DNA of 64,000 nucleotides from Rhynochetos jubatus (lineage: Eukaryota > Chordata > Aves > Eurypygiformes > Rhynochetidae). The notes beneath the pieces were generated by a model. The model did not search any database, had not been told where the DNA came from, and was given only the letters and a program-made list of their open reading frames with translations. Below are positions 22,831 to 34,801 of this stretch, piece by piece. The translations under genes were made by a program, and so were the position numbers. Location of the stretch: positions 74,009,433 to 74,073,432 of the forward strand of contig CM050690.1 of the NCBI GenBank assembly GCA_027574665.1, given 5' to 3'. Each line of letters begins with the position of its first letter. Positions within the stretch are counted from its first letter, which is position 1.

Positions 22831-25600
22831 CATATACACAGGAACAGATCTGTCTGAGCAGTTTCCTACAGCACCTACCGCGGGCATATTCATGTGCTGC
22901 AACAGCGAGCACCGGCTCTGGGAGCTGCAGCAGAAGAAACCAGCAGCAGCCAGGCTTGAAACAAAGAAGAATCAATGCTACAGGGAAAAAAGCCACAGAG
23001 GTGATGGAGTAGCATGGGTTTATTCCTGAATTAATAAGAAACTGCTCAGTTTAAGGGATCAATAAAAGGATGATAATTCAAGAACAGGGGGCCAAGCAAG
23101 CTGTGTCCCAGCTGCTGATGCTTTGGGGTGAGAGTTACTCCATAGGACACCTCCAAAGTGCTTGCACACCCTTTTGCTGCAGAAACAGCTAATGCTTTGC
23201 CTAACCTTACATGGAGAATGAGGCATTGTTGGCTGCTGCCCCCTTGCTAAGCCTTCCAAGGGTCTAGTGAGGGAGGATAAGCCCAGTCCCTTGGTGCTGG
23301 AGCAAACCCAAAGGCATGAGAACAAACCTAGCAGTACAGGAGCTGTCCCTCCACAGCCCTACGTGTCCCAGCCCTCAGCTTAGCAGCACCAAACGAACAC
23401 CCGCCAGCACCTGAGCTTTCACACCGCCCGGTGAAGTAAAAATAAATGAAGTACAGGTTCGCAGCAAGTCAGCGCCAGGTTTAAGAAGTGCCACGTTTCG
23501 CTGCTTCACTGCAGCAGCCAGGCACAGAGGGAGAGGAAAAAGGGTTTCAGAGGGATCTTCTGAAACTCGACTGGCTTTTTGATTTGGGAAGAAAACCTAA
23601 AACTGGTTTGAAACGAGATCTAAACATTGTGTCAAAACCCAGCGCTTGATCTTTTTCACAAGTGGGCTTTCACTTTCTTCTGCTGAGGCTATTTGCCAAG
23701 CACAACACAGAAACACAAGCTATTCCCGTTGATCCAAAACTATTTTTCAGCAAGTAAGCCATTCATCTGAAATCTTCTTGCCCAGCTCTGCTGTAAGAGA
23801 AGCTATGTGCTCATGGCAGCCCAGGATTTATGCTCAAATGAGCATTTGTGACTAACAGACAGACTAGATTCATAGTGAAATGCATCATCAATAAATCAGT
23901 CAATCACTTCTCTTGCCCTCAGCACAGGGCTGAAGTCTCGAGTAACTACTCAGCACTTTGTCAACCTTTACTCCAGCAAAGTCTGGGTAAGAGACCTCAG
24001 GATTTAGCCTATTGATTGCTTACTATTGTTTGTGATGCCCTGCGTGCGTTAGACATGCTCCCTTCAAGCAAGATTAAATACCTGGCTTATGGCATTGGGA
24101 TTCAAGGGAAATTATCTTTCACAAACACGGGAACAGACAAGTGAAATTGCCTTGTGTCCATCGTGGTGCAAAGGCGACCTGACCCTCCTCCGTCTTGCTG
24201 CCAGGGAGGGTGGCACGAGGCGGTGCTGGCTCTCCCCTGGACTGGTGTAGCAAGCCCCATGGCTGTAGCACATTTCTGCTAGTTAAATGCAATTTTGGCT
24301 GCAGCTCCAGAGCCTCTGCGGCTCTCAGCTCCTCCGGTAGCGTTTTGTTGCAAGAACAATAGAGTGACAGCTCCCTGGCAGCTTTGAGTAGCATCCCCAG
24401 CTCAAAGGCAGCCTTAATACCTCTGCCAATCTCGAGTCTTTCAGTTTTTACATTCGTTTGAAGTTAAGCTGCTCTAACTTGGGTGAGTGGGCGCAGACGG
24501 AGTCACTCAACCAGAGCCAAAGCATGTCGCAGCAGGGCTGCCACAGACGCTCGGCAGCAAGGTGGTCACCTCTCTGCCCAAGGACCGGCGCTCACCCCCC
24601 ATGCACCATCAGGTACGTTGGATGTATTAATACAGATGGACATAAGTGACCATCCTGTCCCCACCAAAGTGCAAGCCTGGGACATTTCCTCCCCCCTCGA
24701 AACCACACAGCAAGGAAATACAGCAACCATTTGCAAGGCAGAACAACTCTTACCAACCCTCTGAATGCAGCCCCCCACCCCCCGCCCCCGGCACCTCCCT
24801 CCCTCTACCAAAGAGGCAGAAAAATTGATGCCAATAGCCTTCACCCTCCAGATCCAAGCCTGATGTCCAAATGAAGCCAGGAGATGACCCAACTATCCCC
24901 GCAGCACACAGGCAGACAACTGAAAAACAAGCTGAGAAAACAAGACTGCAAATAACACTCTCACAGGAGTCCGGGTGCTCCTGGGATTTGCCCAGACCAG
25001 CCCAACTCCAGCACCGCTGGTGCCGTGCTTGGGATGAGAACACCTTTGACATGCAGGATAAGCATCTGCTGCTTCCCACCAAGAAAGCAGTTGGATCTGC
25101 CTGCTCTGTATGGCACAGGTCGCTTCAGGATTTTACCGATGGCTGGTGCAGAGTCAAGCCCAGGGACACCAGGGATGAAGGGCACTCGGAAGGTAAAGCC
25201 TCCCTTTGTAAGGATGCTTCTCCCTGCTGACACCACTCAGCATACAGGGAAAAACCCCAGCAACTACAAACCTGCAGCTCCCCTAGCAAAAAGCAGCCTG
25301 CAGAAACACCTAGCAACTTTGGGGGAAGGGGAGTAGGGGGGGAAGATGAATAAAGAAACCAAGGATTTACAGCATCCAAACTCAGTCCACCGTCTGGTCT
25401 CCCGACCCCACAGCATGCCCATGCACCGGAGATGGCACAACGATTCCCAGGCTTCACCCACGCATCCTGCTGCAAGGCAAGCTGATTTCTGACGCTCGTC
25501 CCTCCTCCTGCCTTGTTTTATTTCTGCTTGGTGCCCGACCTACCCCTCTCCTCTGGGTACTTTTCCTGCTGCCGTTTGTTCCTGTCCTTTACAGCTCTGC
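22831..25600. other. Non-coding DNA including an AT-rich, frame-free stretch
   Basis: 23440-24120 is an approximately 700-base AT-richer segment without open frames of note and with complex texture; it could contain conserved sequence, but I see no strong motif cluster. The rest is moderate-GC. A C-rich run occurs at 24771-24800. A plus-strand donor-like sequence (CATCAG/GTACGT near 24612) lacks a good acceptor upstream. Confidence 0.45.
24771..24800 (+). repeat. C-rich low-complexity run
   Basis: Runs of five to six C separated by A or G (CCCCCCACCCCCCGCCCCCG type). The minus strand is quadruplex-capable. Confidence 0.7.
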
Positions 25601-25611
25601 CTGCTGTCACT

Positions 25612-25965
25612 CGCGTAACCTTGCCTGTTTGGTAATTTGTGGCAATAAAGTGTCACTGTGGGGAAAAAATACAGCGTCGCAGCGGCATATAAATCTCTGA
25701 ACCATAAATTGTGCTGGCCCCCACGTGCGTGCCCCTCCTTTTCGATGTAAAGTGCAACAATTTAGGGCAAGAAAAAGAAAAAAGAGCTGGTAATATGTGA
25801 TCTTACTGAAGGGCAGCACTGAGCCGTCCTCGTTAGGAGCTGTAACGAATGCCGAGGGGCTGATGTGTGCTGTAAATTGCCCTGGAGACATGGGGCCTCG
25901 GTGGAGGCTTCCTAGAGCTATCCAGAGCTTGAAAAGAGTCATCTTAAAGGGAAAAATAATACAAT
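25612..25965. promoter_or_regulatory. Candidate conserved regulatory element
   Basis: About 350 bases of AT-rich but CpG-retaining, non-repetitive DNA. Motifs include GGTAATTTGTGG, GGCAATAAAGTG, GCATATAAATC, CCATAAATTGTG, GCTGGTAATATG and AAATAATACAATAGG. CpGs occur in CAGCGTCGCAGCG, TTTTCGATG, CCTCGTTAGG and TAACGAATGCCGAGG. This combination of intact CpGs and AT-rich core motifs, without coding potential, is typical of strongly conserved non-coding elements. It runs directly up to the first CR1 remnant. Confidence 0.35.
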
Positions 25966-26019
25966 AGGCATTATGAAGCAGCGCTGCAGGCCCCTTCCCC
26001 AATGAACATCCTCTCTGAT

Positions 26020-26092
26020 GCTGGCCTGGGAGCACCATGACCATGGAAGGTCCCTTCCAACCCTACCACTCAACTGTGAATCTGCGAAGGGA
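26020..26092 (+). mobile_element. CR1 LINE 3'-end remnant
   Basis: The words CATGGAAGGTCCCTTCCAAC followed by CCTACCACTCAACTGTGAAT match the characteristic CR1 3' terminus: GGTCCCTTCCAACCC followed by degenerate 8-bp ATTCTGTG-type terminal repeats. CR1 elements are usually severely 5'-truncated, as here. Upstream sequence becomes unrecognisable within about 50 bases. Confidence 0.55.
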
Positions 26093-27464
26093 TCCAGGTG
26101 TGTGCAGCTGAGTCCCTCACTCTTTTTCCCATACAGATGTGGGATCCTGCCCATCTCCACCGCAGCCGAACTGCTCCTGCAGTGCATCCCCACCAGCACC
26201 CACTCCCCTTGGGCATTACGGGGGACCACAAGGTGCTTTCCTCTCCTCCATCTGATGCGGCAGGTCCCTGCTTTACACAGCCGTATGCCCACCTCTGGAC
26301 GGACAATAGTTCCCTGTGGCTCAGAGCCAGGACTCAGTGCTGCAGCTCCCATCCCAGGCAAATGCATCCCATATTTGTGGCCACGTGACCCTCGGCTCTA
26401 CTGCGCAGAGCCACTGGCATCCACCACCAACGTCTTCCAGGAGCCGCAAGCGCTGCAAGCAGCCATGACACCATCTGAAACGGTTTCAGAGGGAGTATAG
26501 TCCCTCTTGCTGATGGTTATTTCTTTTAATTGGAAAACACTGCTCATCTCCATCAGAGCCCTCATTCACTGAATGATCTCTGTCACGGTGCAGCTCAGCA
26601 TCCCAGCCCAGCTGTAAAAAGTCATCTCCAGCACTACTGCTGACTCTCTCCTGAGCCACAGCTCTCTTGCCAGATCCAGCCCCTCTCTCACACCCACAGT
26701 GCTTGGCCCACCACCCATCACAGAACAGCAGGAAGCCTTGCATTAAAGCTTTCTCCTGACACTGACATCTTTCTTGACATCTATGGCCCACCTGAGCAGC
26801 TAAGCAACACTCCTGTGAATATAAACAAGCAAGGAAAAGTACATTCACTAGACAGATAGCTTGGGGAAGTGTCATCACCCGTTGAAAGCCCATATGTGGT
26901 TTTGTAACAAAGGTATTTGCTTCCTGTCTTGCCCACTCGTCAGAGGAATATATGAGCGAAGCTAAGCAGCACCCTGGAGACAGACTAAAACCAAGCGCAG
27001 AGCAAGGGCTGCTTGGAGCTGTGCAGACGAACACATTATGAACACCCTGGGGAGGAGAAATCTCCTTTCTCCCAGGCTTGGGAATGGCACACAGCCAGAA
27101 GCCATCATGCAACTATCCTGCACCTGATCAAAAGGATGTGTCAAAAAAAAACCAACCAAAAAGTCAGGTATTGGTCCCCAAACCTGCCCATGGACAAGTC
27201 CTTCCTTCCTGCAGCCACAATCCACCAAAGCCTGAAAAAGAAAAGCACTTACTGTGAAGTCTCCAGCCCATTGCCACGGTTTGGTGCAGAGCCTGGGCAC
27301 AGGGACCCCCACTCTGTGCCAGTATGGGTCCTGGCAGGCAGCGAGCCCTGCACAAGCCAGCTGCCTACAGTGGCAGCGAAGGGGGCCAACAGCACGCTGC
27401 GCTGCAGGAGCAGCAGCACAGACAGCAGCTCACGCAGCAGTCAGAGCACATCGAGACACTGCTC
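26093..27464. other. Non-coding DNA between CR1 remnants
   Basis: No exon recognised. A 208-codon minus-strand frame (26486-27112) has no domain, includes many Cys and Trp residues typical of random translation, and has no splice context. Near 27400-27440 there is a CAG/AGC-rich segment (AGGAGCAGCAGCACAGACAG) with several CpGs; it may be the extreme 5' part of the following CR1 or independent low-complexity DNA. Confidence 0.5.
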
Positions 27465-27855
27465 TGAGTTTTGGGAGCCCGAACACGTATTGATTAACTG
27501 GAGCAAGTTCAGCAGGGACCACTGAGATGGCCAGGGGAGTTGTTGAGAAAACTGAGCTAGGGTCTTTGCAGCAAGGCATAGCAAGCGCGTGAATGACCAT
27601 GGGACGTAGTTAAAGGAAAGGTTCCCACTGCAATGCAAGGAGAAATTTTTTTGAGAGCCCAACAGCACTGGAACAGTCACCCAAACAGCCTATGCTCTTT
27701 CCATATGCAGGGGCTTTCACGAGCAGGCTGGATAAAGCCCTGAGCAGCCATATCCAGTCTCAATCTCCTACTCAATGCCAAGTCTCCGCTGGACCTGAGA
27801 CCTCCAAGATCCCTTCCAAACAGGACATTTTTGCAAGTCTATTGTGAAAAATTGT
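27465..27855 (+). mobile_element. CR1 LINE 3'-end fragment, about 0.39 kb
   Basis: Successive words follow the CR1 3' region in order: TTTTGGGAGCCCGAACAC, then GGAGCAAGTTCAGCAGGGAC, then CACTGGAACAG with a degraded TTGCCCA-like block. After these come GAGCAGGCTGGATAAAGCCC, TGAGCAGCC and GACCTCCAAGATCCCTTCC, ending in degenerate TCTATTGTG repeats. It is well diverged, with indels, and no part of the reverse-transcriptase frame survives as an open frame. Confidence 0.7.
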
Positions 27856-28194
27856 GGCTGCAATGTCACATCATCACCACTTCCCAGGAACATAATCAAG
27901 GGAAAACCAGCACAGCACCAGCTAGGCAGAATGAAGCCGTTGCCCTTCTCCTATTCCCAGTTCCAAGACTTATTGCGACCAAGCAACGTATGGAAGGAAA
28001 TGACAAACAACTCTACCATATAGGCACACCCCACCCTTTTCCACCATGCCCTCAAAAACCATACACTCACTGAAGATGTATGTGCACATACACTGCAATA
28101 CCTGTGCTAACTCGGCCTGAGGAACCCCTCCAAATATGCGGTTTGCATGGCTGGTATTGATTCAAGTGTCCTTGATAGCATTCAGTGAAGAACG

Positions 28195-28440
28195 AAAGCT
28201 CATGAGACACAACATGGCAGTGGCCAAGTTGCTGCTTGGGAAGTTTAGGGTGAACAGCAGGAACAACCCCTTTGCTGAGGCACAGCTGAGGGCCAGATAG
28301 CCCAGGAGATGTGAGATGCCCGTACTTAAGTGGTCAACCCTCACCTAAACAGCCACGCTGATCTGACATAGCATTGCTCACTGTCCTGCTCTGGAGACCT
28401 CCAAGGTCTCTCTGGGTCTACGAAGGTGCAACAAGAAGAT
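28195..28440 (+). mobile_element. CR1 LINE 3'-end fragment, second subfamily type
   Basis: Words in order match a CR1-type 3' region: GGCAGTGGCCAAGTTGCTGC, TTGGGAAGTTTAGGGTGAAC, AGCAGGAACAACCCCTTTGC, TGAGGCACAGCTGAGGG, GATAGCCCAGGAGATGTGAG and GAGACCTCCAAGGTCTCTCT. The internal wording differs from the element at 27465, so it is a separate insertion in the same orientation rather than a continuation. It may begin slightly upstream, near 28155. Confidence 0.7.
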
Positions 28441-30599
28441 GAGAGATCACTGCTCAGACTTTATTTCGGTCACCGACTCCACAAGACCTCTCATATATCT
28501 CCTTCTTTCCATCTAAAAAGCAGGTCACTCCTTGGAAGAAGGACAAAGTCCACCTAGAAGCAAGTACCACTGTGAGCTGTGCCTGGAGGGGATGCACCTC
28601 AGCCAGAAAATAGAAGAGATTCCTTTAGACCCAAACACCGCTAAACACTCAAAAACTGCATAACCAAGTGACAGCAACAGAGCTTTGGCAAGACATCTGT
28701 CTATCTATAAATAGAGCTCAACCGTGTGTCCTTATCGTAGGGCTTTGATGCGTGTGGGGAGAGTCTTTTTTCCCCTTTGCCGCTGAGTCCCAGGCAGCAC
28801 AGATAATGGGCTTGAATCGATCCAGCTCAAGCATTACTAAACTTCCTACCACCATGGCAGCATGCCAGCCTCAAATAGGACAAGAGAACATGTGTCTGCT
28901 CAGAGCCAACCACAAGGAGCAGTCAGAAAATTGCCTTAGACTTAAAAAAAAAAAACCCAAAAAAAAAAACAACAAACCACCACGCAGGTGCTTTTTGCAG
29001 ATTTGTAGATCAATCTACGATGTATTTTAGAGGTTTAAGAAAGTCAATAGAAACAAGATATATCATTGCTGCACAAGAAGCTGAGAAGTTGTATTTCTAT
29101 TTATGCTGCTACTAGCACTCTAACTGTGGGCTTGTTGTCCTGCTGCTCCCTGCCACAGTCCCACATCTCTACTTCTCCAGCAGCAAAGGTGAGGGAAAGG
29201 ATTTCCTCCACTGCTATTCACCACACCATTGGTTTTGCAAGGACAACTTATCCCTGGGGCTGGTTAGGGTCTGAGGTACCCTAGAAGTGTCACCAACTGC
29301 ACCTTCGTTGCAGCAAGAGGACATGGGGAGTGCTGGCAGTGGCCAGGCTGACCTCCCACAAACCGGAGCTTGTGTCCTCAGGTGTGCTCAGCCCACAGAT
29401 TTAATCAAATCTCTTGGGATGCTCCAGGCAGTGTCAAGATGATCCCTTGGGATTTGTTGCTCAACTTGGTGCTGTTGCACAACTGCACATGGCAACAGCC
29501 TGCCCTCTGCAACCTCATCTCCAGGGATGTGACAAGCCAGTCCCCTCCTGCAGACACAACTGCCATGTACCACCATTGTGGCACAACTTGGAAAGGCCTT
29601 GCATGGACCCCCTTGCAAGCCCTCTCCCCCACCCCGGCCCCACCCCCCAGCTCCACTGCAGAGCACTACAAAGCATGTTCAGAATTTTTCTCCCTCTTTT
29701 TTATTACTATTAAGTGAGCCACATGACATGCCTTATCAAACCAGACCTAAATCATGTCTGCCCCTCCCTAGATCCTGTCCAATGCGTCAGCCGTTAAACA
29801 TGCAATTAGCCTGCATTTACAAATCTGTAAAAGGCTCTCGCCGGCCATCCATCGCTCACGGGCAGGACTGCTTGACTCCCTCCAGCGGAGCCTGTTCTAA
29901 TGAGCCACCAGGAAGCGGATCCCACTGGAACCGGCCACATCCATTTCCCAGCCTCCACAAGTCACAAAAAACATCTCCTGGCTTCCACCCTCTGCCTCAA
30001 AGAGGGAAGGATAACATGTGTGTCTGGAATGGAAAGAGTTGGCAGCACACCCTTGGTGACCAGGGAAAGCCCACATGCTGCGGGATGCCTGGCTCCAGAC
30101 ATCCTTCTGCCCCAGAGCCCAGCCAGGCCTGGAGAAACAGGTCAGGCTGCAACATAGGAAGCAGAAACGGGCTTTCTAACCTCCTACATGGCTAAATCAT
30201 ATGCAGATGCCTGCCATACATCCCACCCGAACCCCATGGATGCTCCCTTTGGGAGCAAACCTGGGCAAGGCAGACTACGGCCACGATGCAGGACAGGGAC
30301 TGGCAGCTGAGGCACCAGGAAGGCAAGAGTACCAGCCTGCTGCTGCTCCTCCCAGCCCCTTCCCATCTCTCTGCCAGGCTCGAGCTACACCAACAGCACA
30401 TCAGCGGGGCTGGACTTTCCTTCCTCCGCTGCCGCGTACGAGCGGGCGCCAGGGGACGTATCATTCAGCAAAGCCAAGGAAGAAACAAGCAGCGTTAACC
30501 GCTAGCATGTGTGTACGGAGACCCCTCATAAACTCTTTTTTCCCTTGCTCCCATCTGCTTTGCTCTGGGCCACTAAATCCAATTCAGCGACGCTCAGAG
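28441..30599. other. Non-coding DNA, A-rich at 28.94 kb
   Basis: No gene recognised. The A-rich stretch at 28944-28978 is listed separately. Plus-strand frames at 29370-30195 (up to 205 codons) lie in C-rich sequence and lack domains. The C-rich run CCCCCACCCCGGCCCCACCC lies near 29630. A small CpG cluster occurs at 30426-30460 (about eight CpGs in 50 bases). Confidence 0.5.
28944..28978 (+). repeat. A-rich simple sequence
   Basis: A12, CCC, A11, then CAACAAACC. This could be the tail of an unrecognised retroposon, but the sequence upstream is not diagnosable. Confidence 0.7.
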
Positions 30600-30805
30600 C
30601 TTGTACCGAAGCTGCGACACATTTGTCAGATCCCTGACTAGACCCATGGCTAATTTTACAATGCTAATTTATCTCACCATATTATATTGCTTTCATTTCA
30701 TCCCCCGAATCCCATTACTGCCAGTGTACCTTGTAGCCAGCATGTAACAGTAATTGGTGTTATTAGCGATGTATCCTCCTTGAGCTGCTCTATTTGCAGA
30801 GCTGT
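30600..30805. promoter_or_regulatory. Candidate conserved regulatory element, TAAT-rich
   Basis: Dense homeodomain-type cores in complex sequence: GGCTAATTTTAC, ATGCTAATTTATC, GTAACAGTAATTGGTG and GTTATTAGCGATG. Also present are CATATTATATTGC and CTCTATTTGCAGAG (a near-palindrome, CTCT-ATTTGC-AGAG). There is no reading frame and no low complexity. A CpG cluster lies about 150 bases upstream. Confidence 0.35.
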
Positions 30806-33800
30806 GAGGAGTCCTGTGGGCGGGTGGGTCCATGCCAAAGATACAGAAGGGAAGGGGTCCTTAACCCATGGATGCCACTACTGGGCAATGCTGAGGGCAG
30901 GGTTTTGCAGTTGCAGGGCATCCCTGCACCTCCAGACCACAGCCCGCTCCCCACTGTGGCTCCATCAGGTGCTGCCCGCGCCTGCGGTCCCTAAACTTGA
31001 GCTTTTAACTCCAGAGCCTGTGTTCAGCCTTGCACACAGGGAACATTTCTGTCCTTGCCTGTGGCTTGGAGGATACAGGACTCTGCCGATCCAGGGTGAA
31101 AGGGCTGCAAAACACCCCTGGGAAGCAAGATGCCAGGGGGGAGAGGGCAGGGGACCCGCACAGGAAAAATTCATAACACTTTATGTCATTTTGGCCAGCA
31201 GTTTCCCCTCTTCAGTGTGAGCTATTGCTTTTCCAAGATCAACGTAATTAAAGACATGCAGTTTTAGCTAAGTGGGAGGCTGTGCTAGTCAAACAGTGAC
31301 AATTCCCACTTAAGATGTCCTTGCCTGGCATTTAGACTTGTTAAATTTTAATTCATCATTTTCATTTCTCAAGCATAGCACCAGCAAGCAATGGCTTCCC
31401 CAGCATGGCTCTGCAGGGTCTGCATCCCCAGATGGAGCAGCCCTCTCTACATGCACATTCCCTGCTCCACCAGCATCCCCGTGGCTTGGAGAAGATGCCC
31501 CCAAAACTATTCTTAAGCAATACTGTTATCAGAGCCCCATACAAAGTACATGTGCAACAGGTCTCAGAGGCAGGGCAGCTCCTTGACCGTGGCTGGTGAT
31601 GGTGGTTGTGGTCTCCTAAGGAGGTGCAGCCCTTTTCAACAGAGCCCAGGGAAGCTCATCACATCTGTGGTGCTGCAGCCACCAGTGCAGGAAAGCTAAA
31701 ATAGCATCCAGAAAGCCTAAGAGCTTGAAGTTGTGCTTGTTTGTGAGAGGTGGCACCTCATTTCCCACCACAAAGCAGGACTGGGTAACACTTACCTTGC
31801 TCCAGAGTAGTTTGGCTGCCATGTGACTTCTGCTACCCCGGTCAGACCACGCATCCCCAAGCTGCCTGAAGGGCTTTCAAGCAGAAGGGCTTGCAAGCAG
31901 GAGGAGGGCTCTCTATGGGAAAACTTCCCACGTGCAGTCCACAATATGTGCATTTCCCAAGCTGTTCATCCAAACCTTGCCCTCTACAACCTAAATAACC
32001 ACTGTCAGCATTTGCCCTCTTTTCACAGCAGCTGTGGGACTGGTGACACACCAAAGCCAGGAACAGCCTTTTGCCATGCCTTATAAACCCCACCCTGGCC
32101 AAAAGGTGCGTGCCTTGCTGCCCACCACATCCAGGTGGCTCAGAGCACACCAACCAACGACAGACGGGGTGAGCAAATGTTTTAACCCACCCTCTTACCT
32201 CTCCACCAGTCCAGAGTCCTTGGGACGTCCCCAATTTCTCATCAACGTCCAGGAGGATTCTTCTGGCTGCTGGACCAACCCTCACTGCTCAGATCTGGGA
32301 TTTTCTTCAACAAAACAGAAGAAACAACCTGTCAGGTTACCAGGTGGAGGTTTACCATCACTTTGGATTTAGAAAACAACCGAGGGAGGGGGGCAGCTGT
32401 GTTCCAGCCCTGACAGCAGGGGGTAACTGGTGTCAACATGGAGCTAGTTTAGATGAAGAGCCCTCCCACATGAGCATCACAGTCCAGCCCCAAAGCACGC
32501 ATTTGCTTAATTATTTCGATTTAGAGACATGAAAGGGAAGAGGGGAAAAAAAATACAGCAGCTTGAGGCATCTCTGATCGTCTTTAAAGAGAGACAGGAA
32601 CACTCCCCAGCCAAAACAGCATAGCAGCACTAAAACATCAGCCGAGCACCAAGGCATTTGCCCACAAGGTCTTGCACTGCCTAAGCTCTAATCCTGCAAA
32701 GCCTCACGCACGTGTTAAAACCGTGCAGGGAGAGGCCAATCCAACCGGACCCGCGAGTGTGAAGAGGAAAGCACGCACATATGGCTTTGCAGCATGGACA
32801 CCGAGGACTGGAAAGGGGGGAAGAGACTTTCTGTGCTACATCTGACACGCAGCCTAGTGAGATGGAGTCTGAGGCATTACTGTAACCAGTAGTGCCTTCA
32901 GTTAGAGCGGCAAATATGCTTCTTGTGTTAGACAAACAAATTATCAGCTGAGATCCACACTCATTATCTAGCTCTTGTGGCTGAGCTTGTGTTGTACCCC
33001 CCTCCTTTTTAAATGCTTTGAGGAGGGGAAAAAAAAAGTCTTACAGTTCTGCATTATTAAAAATGAAGAATAGGAGCCAAACTCCACTAGCAAGAGGAAA
33101 GTCTGGAAGTCACTCCTGCAGAGATGCTTTCCCAAGGGCAACAGTGACTCTAAGCCTGGAACACCACGTGCTTTAATTAGCACCCAACCCTGAGCTGACA
33201 AGCATTGCCAGAGCCCTCCCCAGGACCCCTAGCCAAAACCTGGGAGAGTCAGGGAGAGGATGCTACAGAAACCCAAACTGCAACCCCCTCTTCATCCCCT
33301 AGTCACCTACAAAACCTAAATAAATAAAGAACCCTCCCTCCCCACCCCCCTAGACTCTGCTGGGCACTTGATGGAGAAACCCTCATTTGCAAAGCACTGG
33401 GAAATAATTAAAAAGTTTTCCCAGAGCTTAAAAGGAGGGAAGCAAACCGTTTGTCATGCCAGCAGCGCGTGGCATGCTGCAATTTATCATGCTTGTCAGG
33501 TGTCAGCCACCAAGAAATTTAACTCCAGCTGCCCCAAGTCCAACACCCGCAACGCCCCATCACTCAAAACCAACTCTGCCGGGCACCCCAGAGCTGACAA
33601 GTGACTGGCAAGGAGGGGAGAGGGCTCCTCCCCACCAAGCCTCCCCTTGCTTTGCAATGCCAATGCAACTTCTTATCATTATTTATTTATTTTTCACTCA
33701 CAGATGAAGCAGAACAGAGGAGACCAGGCTACAGCAAGAGGGGAGGCTCATTCATCACCTGGCAGTGACCTGCCTGGGCTGTTGCTCTGGCTTGGCAGGG

Positions 33801-34640
33801 AGATGACAAGAGAGGTGGGTTTAACACCGAGAGCCCTCAGGGAAGTTCTTGCTGCATCCTCTGCTCGAGTCATGAGGATGCAGCTCTCACATGGACAGTG
33901 CACTATGCTGGGCACAAAGTGTGAAATCCTGATGCCTTGGCTGAGAGATGTCCCTGGAACCTGCCCAAATGGGAAGGAATGACAGCCCCTGCCACCTCTG
34001 TGGCCTGTCCTGATGGCATGAGCCACACCTGCCACAGGGCCAGCAGCCCAGCTCTCCCCATGGGAGTCAAAGAGTTTATTTGCTTTTTAAGAACCCCAAA
34101 TTGAGGTCAAATAGGGTTTTGGAGGAGCTCAGCATGCCCAGAGCAGGTTTCCAGCTGAAGTACCTGGCTCAGGGCATGTCCTACTGCTGAGCCAGCGGGA
34201 AGACCTGTGAGCTAGACAGCCACAAAAACAGGGGGAAACCTTGACCACAGCTCAAGCAGGGTCAGGCAAAGAGCAAATATCACCAGCCACAAAGCAGGGA
34301 TGAGTCCTGGGGCATCTCTGCAGAAGGGCATGCACCAGTCCTGAACTCACCCCACATCACCCAGAACTTAAGGTCCCAGCAATGTCATGGTCAGGACACT
34401 TCATCAACGTGACACCTGCTTTATAGGGCCTGGCTGGGCTGTTCCCTGGACAGATACCCTTGTTTTGGCCATTTCTGCAGCAACAAGCTGAGTTATGAAG
34501 AATCTGCAGTTGTTGCAATGCAAAAGCACTGACTGTTTAAATAGGCCCCTGGTAAAGCCCTGAAGGAAGCCCAGCACCTATTGCACTCCGCATCTCCCAT
34601 CTCCCACGGTGCATCTGCACCCTACAGCAAGGGCTCGTGG
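30806..34640. other. Non-coding DNA, nothing recognised
   Basis: Moderate-GC sequence with C-rich and A-rich patches (33330-33352 is CCCTCCCTCCCCACCCCCC-like). On the minus strand GGAGCAAG/GTAAGT near 31795 is an ideal donor sequence directly downstream of an ATG at 31822, but the nine codons between them and the flanks are not recognisable. No exon is called. 34040-34560 contains no frame or repeat of note. Confidence 0.45.
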
Positions 34641-34652
34641 ATAACTGAATGC

Positions 34653-34664
34653 TTTTTTTTTTTT
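34653..34664 (+). repeat. T12 homopolymer
   Basis: Uninterrupted T run, followed after 20 bases by A/C-rich simple sequence leading into the TA microsatellite. Confidence 0.85.
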
Positions 34665-34720
34665 GAAAAACAATTCTTCTCCCAAAAAAACCCCAAGCAA
34701 AACCCACCAAACCCCCAAAA

Positions 34721-34724
<4 letters not shown>

Positions 34725-34788
<64 letters not shown>

Positions 34789-34801
34789 TCTATATATATA
34801 T
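34725..34801. repeat. TA dinucleotide microsatellite, about 30 units plus 5
   Basis: A pure TA array covers 34725-34785, then the interruption GATTC, then a further TA stretch at 34791-34801. It is the longest microsatellite in the window. Such arrays can extrude cruciforms and are highly length-polymorphic. The Tyr-Ile repeat frames crossing it are meaningless. Confidence 0.97.

Noticed and set aside
26486-27112. 208-codon minus-strand open frame
   Set aside because: No domain or homologue recognised and no initiation or splice context; its amino-acid mix looks random.
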